From: Bipolaris cookei
Lineage: Eukaryota > Ascomycota > Dothideomycetes > Pleosporales > Pleosporaceae
Length of the DNA stretch: 64,000 nt
Direction of reading: 5' to 3'
Assembly: GCA_002286855.1 (NCBI GenBank)
Contig: NRSV01000042.1
Location: 248,001-312,000 of the forward strand
Each line of letters begins with the position of its first letter. Within the stretch, counting starts at the first letter, position 1. This document shows, piece by piece, positions 9,681 through 20,884 of the stretch. The notes beneath the pieces are model-generated. The model saw only the letters and a program-made list of their open reading frames with translations, was not told where the DNA came from and ran no database searches. Made by a program: the position numbers and the translations under genes.

Positions 9681-12600
9681 TTAGAACATAGCACCCTCCA
9701 TGGAACCTTGACCTTGAGACTGAGTGTTCATGGGACGCGGGGGTGAGTTGTTTCGCCCCTGGAAACCACTCGATGGCACGGGAGGAGACGGTCCCACTTG
9801 GCCCTGTGCCACTCCACGCAGACTTGGGCCTTCGCTTGTTGCTTTCCTTAGGACATTCCTAGGTGGTGGGTGCGCCTGCTCATACAGACCGTCAGCCGAA
9901 CCAGTACGAAGTGGCTCTGCAAAAGGCGCTCGTGGTGCCTCGATGCCCGGCTGGACAGCAGGATCAGAAGCTGCTGAACCTTGACCCTCACCACGACCAA
10001 ATCCAAATCGTCGCCTCATGGGATTGATAGGTGGGACAGGCGGCGCATCATATTCGCTGCCATTCTTGAGGGATGCACCAGGGGGAAGATCAACCGTGTC
10101 AATCACCGACGTTGTGGAAATGAAGACGGGGTCCGAGATGTCTGCCTTGACAACCGACTTCTTTCGCAGCATTCCTTGTCTGTTTACAGGTTGAACAGTG
10201 CTTGGATTGAAAGCGGGAGCACTAGGCGTTGCCGGGTTAGGCGTCGTTGGGTTAGACACAGGAGGCGTGTGGTTGTTGGAAAACGGAGGCATTGGAGAGG
10301 TAGGATGCGAGTAACCTTGACCACTATGGTTGCTGTAAGCACTAGGTGAAGGTCGAGGTGAAATCGGTAGTCCAGGCGACAATTTGCCGTGCGGAGGGGG
10401 AAATCGTGCATTCTGACCCGGTGTGAGATTGGTCTGGATGGGGTTAAGGTGCTTTGATTCAAAGTAATTAGAGGCAGAGACTTTGCTGTTGCTCCTTGAA
10501 CGTGAGCGGCCTTCAGAGTCCATTGACGTCTTTGGTGCAGGTAGAGGAGGCGTAGGGTGTGCTACATATCCAGGCAGCGAAGGAAATGTGTTTGGAGGGT
10601 AGGCAGCTCGGGACCCTTCGGTCATGGCTTGGTCCAAGTCATCACGGTAATGACCTCCACGGCTCCGGGAGCGTCCTGATGAGGTGCCAGAGCTTGAGCG
10701 TTCTCTCGTCGAGCTCCTGGTTGAAGCTGTTTGTGTTCTACCTACAGGACGGCCTGTTCGGCTGCTATCAGTTGCTGAACGTTGTCTGTGCTCGAGCTCA
10801 CGCTGAGCATCCTGCTCGCTCTGTTGCAGTACACGGGAAGGCTTGGTTCGCAGTGGCGGCACGTCGGAACTTTGCATGCTTACAAGCGAAGTGCTACTGA
10901 GATTGACTGCAGAGGCACCAAGAGCAAGCTTCCTCACCGACTTGTTGGAAGCATCGACTGTGGCGAATGCTTCGCCGTTTGACTTTGCGCGAAGCATACT
11001 CAGAGCATTCTTCAATCCCCCCGATGGCCCGGCACCAGGCCCAGGGCTCAGTGACCGGCCCTCTGCCTTTGCACGAAGACTTTCTTGGATCAGACGTTGT
11101 CTCTGAGCAAGATCTCGTTGGAATGCCTCGTGCTCAGCTTCCGTCTCGTTGCTAGCAATCCGTTCATGATTTCTTCGAGGAGTGAGATCCCACGTGGATG
11201 AACCAGTGTGGTGCTCAGAGGTGCTCATGATGAGAGGCCTGATCCTGGTTGATCCCTCAATAGGACTCGATGGTTTAGTAGTCCCGTGGTCCTCACGATA
11301 AGGACCATCAATGTCATCAAGATCCCATGGGTTGGAATGGCTGTACGTTGATGGCACAGGCGTGACAGACTCGGACTCGGAATCCGGCTGTCTGCGCTGC
11401 AGTCCAAAGTCGTTCTTCTGGAAGGCTGAATCCATGGGTGGGCTCATGACAGGCGGTCCTGGTTCGCCGTAAGTGGAAGAGACATTGCTGTTGTTGCGCA
11501 GGTGCTGGCGAATCAGGCCACTAAGTCCACCGTTTTGGGGGCCGAGGGTGGGAGAGTCATTATCTGCGACGTTTAGTGTGGGAGAGTCGGTGCCCTGGTA
11601 GGGAGGACGACCAATGGAGTTTGACTGTTGAGTATCCTCGTCTGATGGAGCACGTGAGCGGAGTGCAGGGTGCTCAAACATGGGCGGGGCAGGACCAGTT
11701 GCAACTGGGAGGTTTTCAAACCGACGGGCGGACCCCACAGGACGAGTTGTTGCTGGCTTGGAAACCGGCTCTTCTTGTTGTTGTCCTTGCTCGTCATCAC
11801 TCGAGTCAGGCGAGGTAAAGAAGGTAGCTTTCGAACATCCGTCCTTGGGGTTTTGTGGGGGCTTCTGGCTTGGCTGTACGTTTGCAGCCGCTTGACCTGC
11901 GATCCTCATCTGGCTGGCAGCAGCCTGAAATCTGGAAAAAGCATTTGTAGCTGAGCTTTGCTCTGGAGGTGATTCAGGTCTGGGCTTCTCTCTTGTGTCA
12001 CTTTCCGCTCTCTTCCTTCTTTCCTGCTCAGCTCGCTCTCGCAACGAGGGTTTGCGAGGAATCGCCTTTGCAGGTCCTGACGCTGGTGATTCGCGTGCTT
12101 GTCTGTCTTGGTTCATCTGTCGCAAACGCTCGGCATACTGCTCTTCACTGAAAGCCTCCTTTGGCTTGTTGAAGGCACCCAGGGCAGTGGCCTTGCCTCG
12201 ATCGTTTGGTTGAAGCGCAGCATTGAGTGAGTGAGCCTCGCTGCAATCGCTAGTCACCGGGCTTACCAATGGCGGTGATTGTGGTCGCGAAAGAACAGGG
12301 CTTGATGTGCCAGACGAGTTTGTTCGGATCATGGCCGGGTGGCCAGTGGCACCGGGGCTTTCAGAACGGAATCCAGGACCCCTGGCAAAGCGGTCGTGGA
12401 GATTTGTTGCAGAACGTGCTTGGCCTATGGGCATAGGCTGGTTTGATCGCAGTGTCGGCGCGCGCGCTCGCTGTATCGAATTGAGGCGGTTCATGGCTGA
12501 GGATTGCTGGTCTTGGATTTGCTGATCAAGGCCTTGGTCATAAAGTCGCCGCTTGGTAGCTGACCGGTTCAGATCTGGAGGGCTTATAGGAGCCGAGGAA

Positions 12601-13370
12601 GGGGGCAGGGAGGGAGAGGAGGCGGAAACCGAGTTGGCGCCTTGGGAGGCTATTGAAGTCGCAGCGGTGGAGGTGCGGGTATTGGATGGGCCAGAGTTTG
12701 TCGAGGATGTAGTCTCCCTCTTCCGGCTGAGTTCTGTAGGGCTGGAGGGCTCCGAGTGTTGACTCTCTTCGTCCTCTTCTGCCTGTTGCCGTATGCGCTC
12801 CTTTTCTTCTTGTCGTAGGCGCTGGTATGCTGATAGGTTGACATCGTCGTCGTATAGGGCGCGTCCAGTGCCCTTTGAGTTTGTGTTAGAAATGACATAG
12901 ATTTTCTGTCGTCCACCAAAGAGGATATTGCCTTCGCCAGGCCTCGCTCGGCTCATGACACTGCCGGAGCCATCTTCTTCTTTGGGGCCATCAAAGGAGT
13001 CGGTGCGTTCAGCAACAGACGGTCGGTTGAGGGAACCTTTTAGCGAGGATACCTCAGCAATGTCGGAGAGGCCACCAGGAACGAAACCAAACTCATGGAG
13101 GCGAGACTGACGTTTGGGTTGGAGAACACTGTCGTCGCTTGCTTTGCCGATGAGGGATGAAGGGTCATCCTGCTCTCTCAGCATGCTGAAGCGGGTAGAC
13201 AGACCGGGCAGGATTAGACTCGTGCGGAAGTCGTCTGCTTTTGGGAGCACGGCATCGAGATCGAACTCTGGCTTGACCTCTTCTTCTTGACCCTTTTTGC
13301 CCTTTTTGACCTTCTTCCCAGCAGGCGCGTCTTCGGCGCCATCTTTCTTCCTGTTGAGCCAGCGGTTCAT
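9681..13370 (-). CDS. Large Ser/Pro-rich protein of unknown function
   Basis: One uninterrupted frame of 1,229 aa runs from ATG 13370 to a stop at 9681. I do not recognise a named family. The N-terminus starts MNRWLNRKKDG, has a Lys-rich patch (KKVKKGKKG) and then a compact segment around DFRTSLILPGLSTRFSMLRE that looks conserved rather than random. A second structured-looking block reads ILFGGRQKIYVISN and continues into a charged helix (RLRQEEKERIRQQAEEDEE). Most of the remaining protein is low-complexity, rich in Ser, Pro, Gln and Arg, with many SP/TP sites. The C-terminal part has LRKKSVVKADISDPVF, DTVDLPPGASL and PINPMRRRFGFG. There is no signal peptide or membrane span. A scaffold or signalling role is only a guess from composition. 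Confidence 0.85.
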   Translation of the reverse strand: MNRWLNRKKDGAEDAPAGKKVKKGKKGQEEEVKPEFDLDAVLPKADDFRTSLILPGLSTRFSMLREQDDPSSLIGKASDDSVLQPKRQSRLHEFGFVPGGLSDIAEVSSLKGSLNRPSVAERTDSFDGPKEEDGSGSVMSRARPGEGNILFGGRQKIYVISNTNSKGTGRALYDDDVNLSAYQRLRQEEKERIRQQAEEDEESQHSEPSSPTELSRKRETTSSTNSGPSNTRTSTAATSIASQGANSVSASSPSLPPSSAPISPPDLNRSATKRRLYDQGLDQQIQDQQSSAMNRLNSIQRARAPTLRSNQPMPIGQARSATNLHDRFARGPGFRSESPGATGHPAMIRTNSSGTSSPVLSRPQSPPLVSPVTSDCSEAHSLNAALQPNDRGKATALGAFNKPKEAFSEEQYAERLRQMNQDRQARESPASGPAKAIPRKPSLRERAEQERRKRAESDTREKPRPESPPEQSSATNAFSRFQAAASQMRIAGQAAANVQPSQKPPQNPKDGCSKATFFTSPDSSDDEQGQQQEEPVSKPATTRPVGSARRFENLPVATGPAPPMFEHPALRSRAPSDEDTQQSNSIGRPPYQGTDSPTLNVADNDSPTLGPQNGGLSGLIRQHLRNNSNVSSTYGEPGPPVMSPPMDSAFQKNDFGLQRRQPDSESESVTPVPSTYSHSNPWDLDDIDGPYREDHGTTKPSSPIEGSTRIRPLIMSTSEHHTGSSTWDLTPRRNHERIASNETEAEHEAFQRDLAQRQRLIQESLRAKAEGRSLSPGPGAGPSGGLKNALSMLRAKSNGEAFATVDASNKSVRKLALGASAVNLSSTSLVSMQSSDVPPLRTKPSRVLQQSEQDAQRELEHRQRSATDSSRTGRPVGRTQTASTRSSTRERSSSGTSSGRSRSRGGHYRDDLDQAMTEGSRAAYPPNTFPSLPGYVAHPTPPLPAPKTSMDSEGRSRSRSNSKVSASNYFESKHLNPIQTNLTPGQNARFPPPHGKLSPGLPISPRPSPSAYSNHSGQGYSHPTSPMPPFSNNHTPPVSNPTTPNPATPSAPAFNPSTVQPVNRQGMLRKKSVVKADISDPVFISTTSVIDTVDLPPGASLKNGSEYDAPPVPPINPMRRRFGFGRGEGQGSAASDPAVQPGIEAPRAPFAEPLRTGSADGLYEQAHPPPRNVLRKATSEGPSLRGVAQGQVGPSPPVPSSGFQGRNNSPPRPMNTQSQGQGSMEGAMF

Positions 13371-13572
13371 GGTGTCCTGGCAAGGATTAGCGAGGTGGTG
13401 AGAGGGTGGAAGAGACGAGGGGTGGCGTCTTACTGCTGACAGTGACTACACTAGGGTGTAGGCGATGTTTTGCAGGCTGACCAATGGCTACCTGGCAGCA
13501 GGAGCGAGGAGCGAGGAAGTGAGGGTGAAAGCAGCAGGCGGCAGCATGTAGTGTGGGAAGTGGCGAGGGGCG

Positions 13573-13605
13573 AATTGGGTGCTGGGTGCTGGGTGTTGGG
13601 CGCTG
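13573..13605. repeat. Short TGGGTGC-type tandem repeat
   Basis: About four imperfect 7-bp units (TGGGTGC, TGGGTGC, TGGGTGT, TGGGCGC). The unit length equals that of the array at 14060. Confidence 0.7.
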
Positions 13606-14059
13606 GCTGTGGTATGGCGCCTGTGTCTGTGTGTAGGAATGTTTGTGGGTATGTGTGTGGAGAATAGGAGGGTAGGCAGCGGCAGGCGGGTGGGCGGGCG
13701 GGCAAGTCTGGGGGTCAAGTATAAACAATAGATTAAGAAACGGGTTAAGGAGTGTGTGAGGCAGAGAAGCAGACGAGGGCAAAGGAGCGGATGCACAGGC
13801 GCGCAGCGAAGTGCGGCGTGGTGGAGGGAAAGGAATGCAGAAAGCAGATCTCCCGACCGAAAAGATGGCACCACAAGCGGGTTGGCGTGGGCATTGGACA
13901 GTTTTTGCTCTGGGGGAGTGATGGCGCGTCGAGCGAGCACCAGGATTGATTTTGACTAGGCTCATTTCCGTGCCGTGCATGGGCGCTTGAGGCCGGGCAC
14001 TGGCAGGGAAAGCTGGAGGAGCAGCAGCAGTGAGAGCAGTAGCAGCAGCAGGAGGAGCA

Positions 14060-14115
14060 GGGCGCAGGGCGCAGGGCGCAGGGCGCAGGGTGCAGGGTGC
14101 AGGGTGCAGGGTGCA
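14060..14115. repeat. 7-bp minisatellite, GGGYGCA x8
   Basis: Eight exact-length units in a row: four GGGCGCA followed by four GGGTGCA. The clean switch of one base halfway suggests expansion from two neighbouring variants. It lies about 690 bp upstream of the ATG of the 1,229-aa gene. Confidence 0.95.
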
Positions 14116-14850
14116 GGGAGCAGCGGGGCGCAGGGACCGGGCGTGGCTCCACGGGCTCGACTGGCTCGACTGGCTCGTATATGGTAAAGTAGGCCAAGTG
14201 CTGTATTACCTGCTGTGGTTGGCGGCAGACGTGGGCGTGGTGGTGATGGTGGTGGCGGCTGGCAGCAGGGGAGGCGCCGCCGCACCCACGAGTCGTCTCG
14301 TGACTTTGGCTGTCGGAAGACGAGGACCCGCCTCCGCTAGAGCGACAGGACGAGTAGCAGCAACAGCAACAGTCGCAGCCAGGCCATGGTGTTGTGCGCC
14401 CGAAAGCGCCGCGTCCAATCAGAGCACGGCGGTACCTTGCAGGCCCCCCGCCGTCTCCCTGCCTGCTGAAGCCTCCAGACGCTGCATGTTCCGCTCATGG
14501 TCGCGCAGTGCTTTTTGTGTCTCTGCACTGCTCTTTTTTTTTCTTTTCACCAGCTAGCCAGCCAGCAAGGCCGCACGATAAACGACGCGCCCACCAGTTG
14601 CCTGGCCGGGCAGGGTGGGCTTGGCGGTGGCCGGAGCAGCAGCAGCAGCGCCGGCACGCCCTTCGCGTACCTGAAGCCGCTAGGCCCGGGATACTGGTGC
14701 CAAGTAGTGCGCAGTGAAGCGAACGAATCACCCGTACCCTCGGTCCCGGTTATCTTTATCGTTTCCCCTGGCCTAACCGCCTACCGTCATGGCTCTCCCT
14801 TTCCTGCACCCACGCCCACGGCTGCACATTGGCTGCACACGCTCCCATGT

Positions 14851-14940
14851 ACATGTCCATACACGTCCATACGCGTCCATACGCGTCCATACGCGTCCAT
14901 ACGCGTCCATACGCGTCCATACACGCCCATACATGTACAT
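14851..14940. repeat. 10-bp minisatellite with ACGCGT cores
   Basis: Nine decamers in register. The five central ones (14871-14920) are identical ACGCGTCCAT. The flanking ones are variants: ACATGTCCAT and ACACGTCCAT on the left, ACACGCCCAT and ACATGTACAT on the right. ACGCGT is the MluI cell-cycle box core bound by MBF (Mbp1-Swi6) in yeasts. The 10-bp period is close to one helical turn, so all cores face the same side of the helix. Whether a factor binds here is inference. Confidence 0.95.
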
Positions 14941-17439
14941 GCAGTACACACTACACCTGCATCACCCCGCCCCCACCCACTCAGTCACATACCCACTGCA
15001 GCCATCAGCCACTTCGTCTTGCTGACCTCCGAGGCCCGCGGCGCCCTCTGAAGCCCCGTGCGCCTGCCATGACCGTCATGATATCTCCATTCGGCCACCC
15101 GAGCAAGATGTGTCCAAACCCTCATCGCCCTTACTGACAAGTGACTGCCCGCCGGACTGCTGTCAAGAAGAAGACGGCCGAGAACCCCTTTGCCCATGCT
15201 GCTGTATTTACTTACCTACATTGTTTCCCGTCGCTCTGCTCGCTCTGATCTCGCTACGATCATGGCATTGACTGTCCTTTTTTTCTATTGCACTCACTCA
15301 TCCAGTGGTTGCTGAACTAAGCACAGGCCCAGGGCTTTGTTCTACTCTGCTCCCCTCCTGCCTCCGCCTTCAACTCGCCCCCAAACCACCGTCGAAGCCT
15401 CGTACGCACAGACTGCCTTGCTCTATCCAATCTAGTGCTTCCCGTCATTCCTTCCTTTGTTCCTTTCTTCTTCCACAACACGACAACCCCGGCCGCCAGG
15501 GAAATTGCCAGGCCTGGCGAGGCCATTGGATCGATTGTCTCGTTTCAACAACCGGCCTAGTCCCCTCTTCCGAAATTATCCATCATCCACCATCGGCACC
15601 ACTCGTCGCTACTGAATCCTTGCAGACACCGCCAGTATCCATCCATTGCACCATACTTAGTGCTACCTACCAACTCACACGCCCTGTCTTCCGGCCACAA
15701 GCCTTGGTCGCCAATCGTCACCGCACCTAGCGCTCCGTCATGGCTCCCCTCGCAAAGTTTAACGTCCAGCCCGCCCCACCACAACACGATAAGCTTTCCC
15801 ACTAGCCACACTCAACAATTGCCAGCACTCTGCCTGCACCTTGGTTTATTCAACCGACTCGTACCCTTTCATTCAATTGACGACACACTCACAACTGCTG
15901 TTTGCATGCTGCTCGCCAAAGCCAGCTGACAGGAACACATTGCCAAGGCATACTACAAGGTACTGGCCAAGCGCACCATCACCCTCCACTACAAAACAAC
16001 TACCCTCTAATGTTGCCCTACGTGTTCCTCCGTCGTGTTTTGCATCTGACCTCACCTCCGGCCCGCATATTGCCATCAGGCGGGGCACCGTTGAATGTGT
16101 GCCACTGTTTTGCAACCCTACCCACTAGTCAGCAGTCATGAAGAACTTTTTCCTGCAACGTTGCTGTCGGGCCCCACGGTTTCGCTCAGTACCACCGTTG
16201 CCGACCGGCTACCGGCCACCGAGAAGAAATTGCAAAGTCAGACTTTTTAAACAACATCCGCTTACAGTATGCTCTCGCCGACATCTAAGTACAGAATCTC
16301 GGCCGATTGCAAATTGCCTTCGTTTTCCCCACAACTCCGGGAGATGAGTTCCAAATTTCGTCCCGACCACGTGAAACAACGTCACCAAGGGTCCCATGAT
16401 CCTTGACGGCGATCACACCCCTCCCCCCCCCTAGCCCAATCCATGTCGCCCGTCGCCTTTGAAAGTGCGGTTCCAAATTGTACCTGATATACTGTAATGA
16501 GATTACTTTGACGTAGCCACTAACAGGCTGTCGACGTTGTACAAAATATCAAATTGATAGAGTACACGCCGCTAGCTACTACGCTCCGTGACAACATGCA
16601 AGAGAGTCTGACGTCCCATCGCCCAACATGGCTCAGTCACTACACTCTCCCGCACCTGCTTTTCACGACCATGCGACGGTTTCATCTGCTTTGCAATGAC
16701 GTCTTCAACGTCGCCTGCAATAGCTACATATGAATCAGTGAACCAACCCACTACCTGGTCTGCCGCTTACTGCCTCCCTCCCGCCCGCCTCCATATTAAA
16801 TCTGCCCAATCACTCGGGTGAGGAACACGCAACACGCTTATACGGTCATACGTACATGGCTATCGATGTAAGTACTTATGTAAGATCAAACACAAGATCG
16901 GCAGTCGACAAAGCATATAATCCCTTGCTTATCCCTTGCCACACTGAGTACTTCATACTTAGACCCCCCAAACCATGCCGCTTGTGGACGTATAACGTCT
17001 TTTGTTATACGTTACCTACATCCTTACTAGATCCACGGTTTGCTTTCGGCCCGAATTTGTAAGAGATATATGGGTTCAAATGATTGATCGCTTGCTACAT
17101 ACTTAGATATACACACGTAGTACTTACGTACTACAACTAGGACATGTAGCTAGCCCGGTAGTGACTAATACTTGTTGTCTCCCCATGTACTTGCGTACAA
17201 ATGTACAATACACATAGTAGCCTCAACTTGGATTCGAACATGCTCAAAATCAAATGTCAAAACGTAATAATACATAAATTGAATCATTTCTCGTGTAATC
17301 AAGAAAGGAAAATGATGGAACGTTGGATCGGTCGATGTCTGTAAATATTCGCAGTAGCAAGCAGTACTCTGTTGACCATTTCCCAATGAAGTGAGGAAGT
17401 GACGATAAGCTTTGTGTGCGTGTGCGTGTGCGTGTGTGT

Positions 17440-17454
17440 GAAAGAGAGAGGGAA

Positions 17455-17513
<59 letters not shown>

Positions 17514-17539
17514 AAGAGAGAGAAATAATAATAATAATA
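17440..17539. repeat. GA-rich microsatellite with AAT tail
   Basis: A (GA)n tract interrupted by GAAA units, preceded by a GTGTGC tract (17411-17439) and followed by five AAT units. Confidence 0.9.
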
Positions 17540-17901
17540 AGACCGCGGCCCATGCCTAAATCGACATATGGATCCAAATCAACGCCAATAATAACACCCC
17601 AGAGACACATATATATATGTGTGTGCCCAATACTTCCTCAATGCCTTCCTAATCAAAGACAATAACATCCCGTGTGTCTCCTCTTTTACACCCCATGAGC
17701 CCACATGATTTCGTATATTCCCGGTCCAAGAATCACAAAACCCAGGAGTGTGTATCATCATCATCATCTATCCATCCGTCATCCCGTCATCCCCTACCCA
17801 CTATGTATTCTTACACGCCCCCCAACCCCATCCAATCCACCCACAATACTACTAACACTACTACCAACACCACCACCATTACATGTAATTGGCCAGGCAC
17901 T

Positions 17902-20479
17902 CTACTCCTTTCCACCACCCATACGCTCAATATTCGACATCAACCGGCTCTTGCCCCCACTGCCGCTGCGGCTCAACCCAGGCGTGCTCTGGTACTTGAG
18001 CCCACCAGGCGCCCGTAGCCCAGATGGCTTTCCAACGTTGCTACCACTGCTGCTACCACTGCTGCTACCACCACGCTCGTTCATGGCTCCTAGACGGTCA
18101 CCCATTCCGCTTCCAAGACGTCCGCCTCCAAGAGCAGACCCTGGTCGTGCTGGGCCGCCAGCGAGGAACCCCGTGTTGCGCATAGCCTGTTGCTGTGGGG
18201 CCGCTTGTTGATAGCTAGCTGCCTGCTGAGGCGCTGCCTGTGCTTGTTTCTGAGGCGCTGCCCGTGACTCTGGCTTCATCTGCGAGCGACGCAAGTCTTC
18301 TTGTTGTAGTTCCTCCATCTTTTCGCCGCACATGGACAACATCTGTTCAGCTGCCGCCACCAATTCGCCCTTTTCGATCCGCTCCGCCTCCAGGTCCTCC
18401 ACAAGAGTGTCGTGTGACTTGCGGAGCGACTTGAGCTCAGATTGCAAGCCTGCAAGTTTGGCCTTGAGGTTCTCAATCTCAGCTCTTTGCGCCTCCAGCA
18501 TCTGAGCATCTTCTGCATTCCGTGTAGGCCTCGAGGGTGACGCCCCTTGGTTCTCATCATTGTCCTGTTGACCAGAAGCAATCTTGCTTAAAGCGTCGCC
18601 ACGCTTCTTCTCCGCCTCTTCAACCTGTCGTTCAAGACCGACTATCTGCAGCTTAAGCTCTTTGCACCGCTCATCGGCCTTTCTCTGATAGTTGTCCTTG
18701 AGCGCCTTAATCTTCTTCTCGTGCTTGGCCTTGTAAGCTGTATGGAGATCACGTGCAACTTCGTTAACCTTGTCGGCAATGGCGGCCTGGCATTCGAGTT
18801 CAGAGTAGATCTTCTTGTCGCCTGCCTCATCATTGCTGATAAATGTAGTCATGTCGACATTTTTGCTTTCAGCTTCAATGACCTTGGTCTCCAGTTCAGC
18901 CGATCGGTTTTCAGCTTCTTCAGCACGTTTCTCAGCTTCAGCCAATCTGGCAAATAGCTCTTCGCGTTCGGCATCGTTACGAGCCATCTCAGATTGGACG
19001 TCCTGTAATAGCCTCTGAACCTCTTCGCCTTTTGATTTCCAGTCCAACATCTGTGTCTCTGCATACTCGCGGGCAGAGCGCTCCTCACGTACAGTTTCTT
19101 GGGCTTCTCCCACACGGCGCTCAGCATCTGAGATAGCCCTAGAGAGTGCCTCGATCTCGGCCTCTTTTCCTGACAAGCTAGCAGTGAGAGACGATATTTG
19201 AGACTGGAACTGAGACTTGACAGACTCTAGCTCTCTTATGGTCACTGTTGGGAGAGATCGGGGTGTTGGTGGTGGAGGAAGCTCAAAGTCCAAGAGATTG
19301 AGCATTTGGCGGCTCTGATTTGGTGTAGCAGGTACATTTGATCCGCCCTTGGCAGGCGATCGTTGACTCTGATAATAGGACCGTAGTGTGGGTTCTTTGC
19401 TGGATTTGCTAGGTGATGTCTGCCCGCGACCAGAGGAGCTGTTGCGAGATGACGAAAAAGACTCAATCTGAGCAGTAAAGTCCAACAGTAAATTTGTGGT
19501 GTCATTATCTTTGTATGTACGACGGGGTGTGGGGCTGGGTGTTTTATCGCTACGACGAACGGTTGAAGGTGTCATCTGGGCGCGAGGGCGTGGTGTAGCC
19601 TGTAATGTTGTCAATATTGCGCCTCAGTGGTGATCTTCATCGTATACATACATCTAACGCATCATCCTTCATCAGGCTCTTTCTGAGAGCCGCAAATTTG
19701 GTCATGTCTATTCCCGGCATCTCAGAAAAGGTGCTAAAGCAGGTGTCATCGATATCTAACGAGGTGGCCTCTGGACCATCCGGGTGCATATCTGTGTTGT
19801 CCAAGACTGAGTCGAGTTCGACCTCAGCATTGTGGTAACTTTGCCTCTTAACGCTCCCTGTGTTTTCCTTGTGTGTCTCCATGAAGTTCATAGCTGCCGT
19901 CAAGCCCTCATTGTCGCGCAACACACGCGCCTTCAGGGGAGAAGAGGCTGGCCGTTTCGAGGGAGTAACGTATATCTCGGGCACTTGTTCTGCCAATGAC
20001 AGCTTACGCTGAGTTGTTTCGGGCGATGATGCGTGCACCGATTTGGAGGGCGATCGGCTTCTGCGAGAGACGCTGCTCAGCGGCGATCCAGACCATTCTG
20101 TAGCAGCTTCTCTGACGGGAGAAACATTTGTCTTGGGACTTGCAGTGCTGCTTTTAAGTCCTGCGTCTTCAAAGTCGTCCATCAGGTTTTTCACAGGCGA
20201 TGTCTTCATGGGACTTGTTCGCTCTTTGAGGACAGATTTCTTGTCTGGTGAGACCTTGAGTGCGGATTGGGGCATGTTGGCATCTAAGTCGACCAGCGAC
20301 TTGACAGGCGTGTGTACCGCATCTGGTGCAACATTTTCCCGGTCGTCAATGTCAATGTGCGCGACAAAGGGCGAGGAAGGCGTGTCATGGAAAGCCATGT
20401 CGATGTCGTCGTCAATGACGATCGAGTCGGAGTGGGTGTTGTATTTCTCTGGCGAGAGAGGTGGCATTGGTTCTTCCAT
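17902..20479 (-). CDS. TACC/Slk19-like coiled-coil spindle protein
   Basis: Two exons, 20479-19652 and 19599-17902, join across a 52-nt intron (GTATGT to ACAG, phase 0), giving 841 aa. The N-terminal third is acidic and disordered with many SP/TP sites followed by basic residues (TPVK, SPDK, SPMK, SPVK), typical of Cdk substrates. Next come a short conserved-looking block (DDTCFSTFSEMPG) and TNLLLDFTAQIE. Long coiled coils cover about residues 396-615 and 645-715. The segment at about 556-606, with DLHTAYKAKHEKKIKALK, recalls the core of the fungal TACC/Slk19 family, which links spindle poles, microtubules and kinetochores. The C-terminus is Gln- and Gly/Ser-rich. A Cut12-type spindle-pole protein is an alternative; I am surer of a spindle coiled-coil protein than of the exact family. 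Confidence 0.7.
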
Positions 20480-20884
20480 TCGTGCGACTAGAGATTGTCA
20501 AGCCTGTGGGTGGTTAGTGCAGCAGTGCGGAGAGCGCACAGAAATGTTGCTCCTGTGTTGTGATAACTTGTTTACACGTCCGTGCGCGCTGTTGCCCCTT
20601 CCCAACTTAGTAACCCCCGGTTTGGCCGACGGAGATATCTTGCCAACGGGTAGTACGCGTGCCTTGGTGATTGGTCCGGTGAAGAAGCAACGCAAATCAA
20701 AACACAAATCCCATCTCACAAGGGAAAAATGGTAGGACTTTAATTCAAATGGTCTTGCTGCTGACATGACAAACACGCGCATCTCTTACATTCCCTACCA
20801 TAACAGCGTGGTCAATGTGTCTATAAGTGAATTTGTTGAGAATATTGCGGCTAGACGCACGGTACAAACACCGGCAGAAAATAA

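Larger units (their letters stand above)
13371..17901. other. Gene-free 4.5-kb region
   Basis: This lies between the start of the 1,229-aa gene and the 3' end of the TACC-like gene. It holds a 7-bp minisatellite (14060-14115), a 10-bp minisatellite (14851-14940), CT-rich leader-like tracts around 15300-15800 and a GA-rich microsatellite (17440-17523). Overlapping frames of up to about 190 codons are low-complexity (Pro, His, Thr-rich) and show no domain. A long leader, a non-coding transcript or small unrecognised exons are all possible; I cannot support a gene. Confidence 0.5.

Noticed and set aside
13387..13980. 197-codon minus-strand frame upstream of the 1,229-aa gene
   Set aside because: Pro/His/Thr low-complexity sequence over simple repeats; probably leader or promoter DNA.
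15740..16010. Possible tiny spliced gene (MAPLAKFNVQPAPP, then EHIAKAYYKVLAKRTITLHY)
   Set aside because: The two segments look protein-like, but no donor/acceptor pair joins them in frame and no family is recognised.
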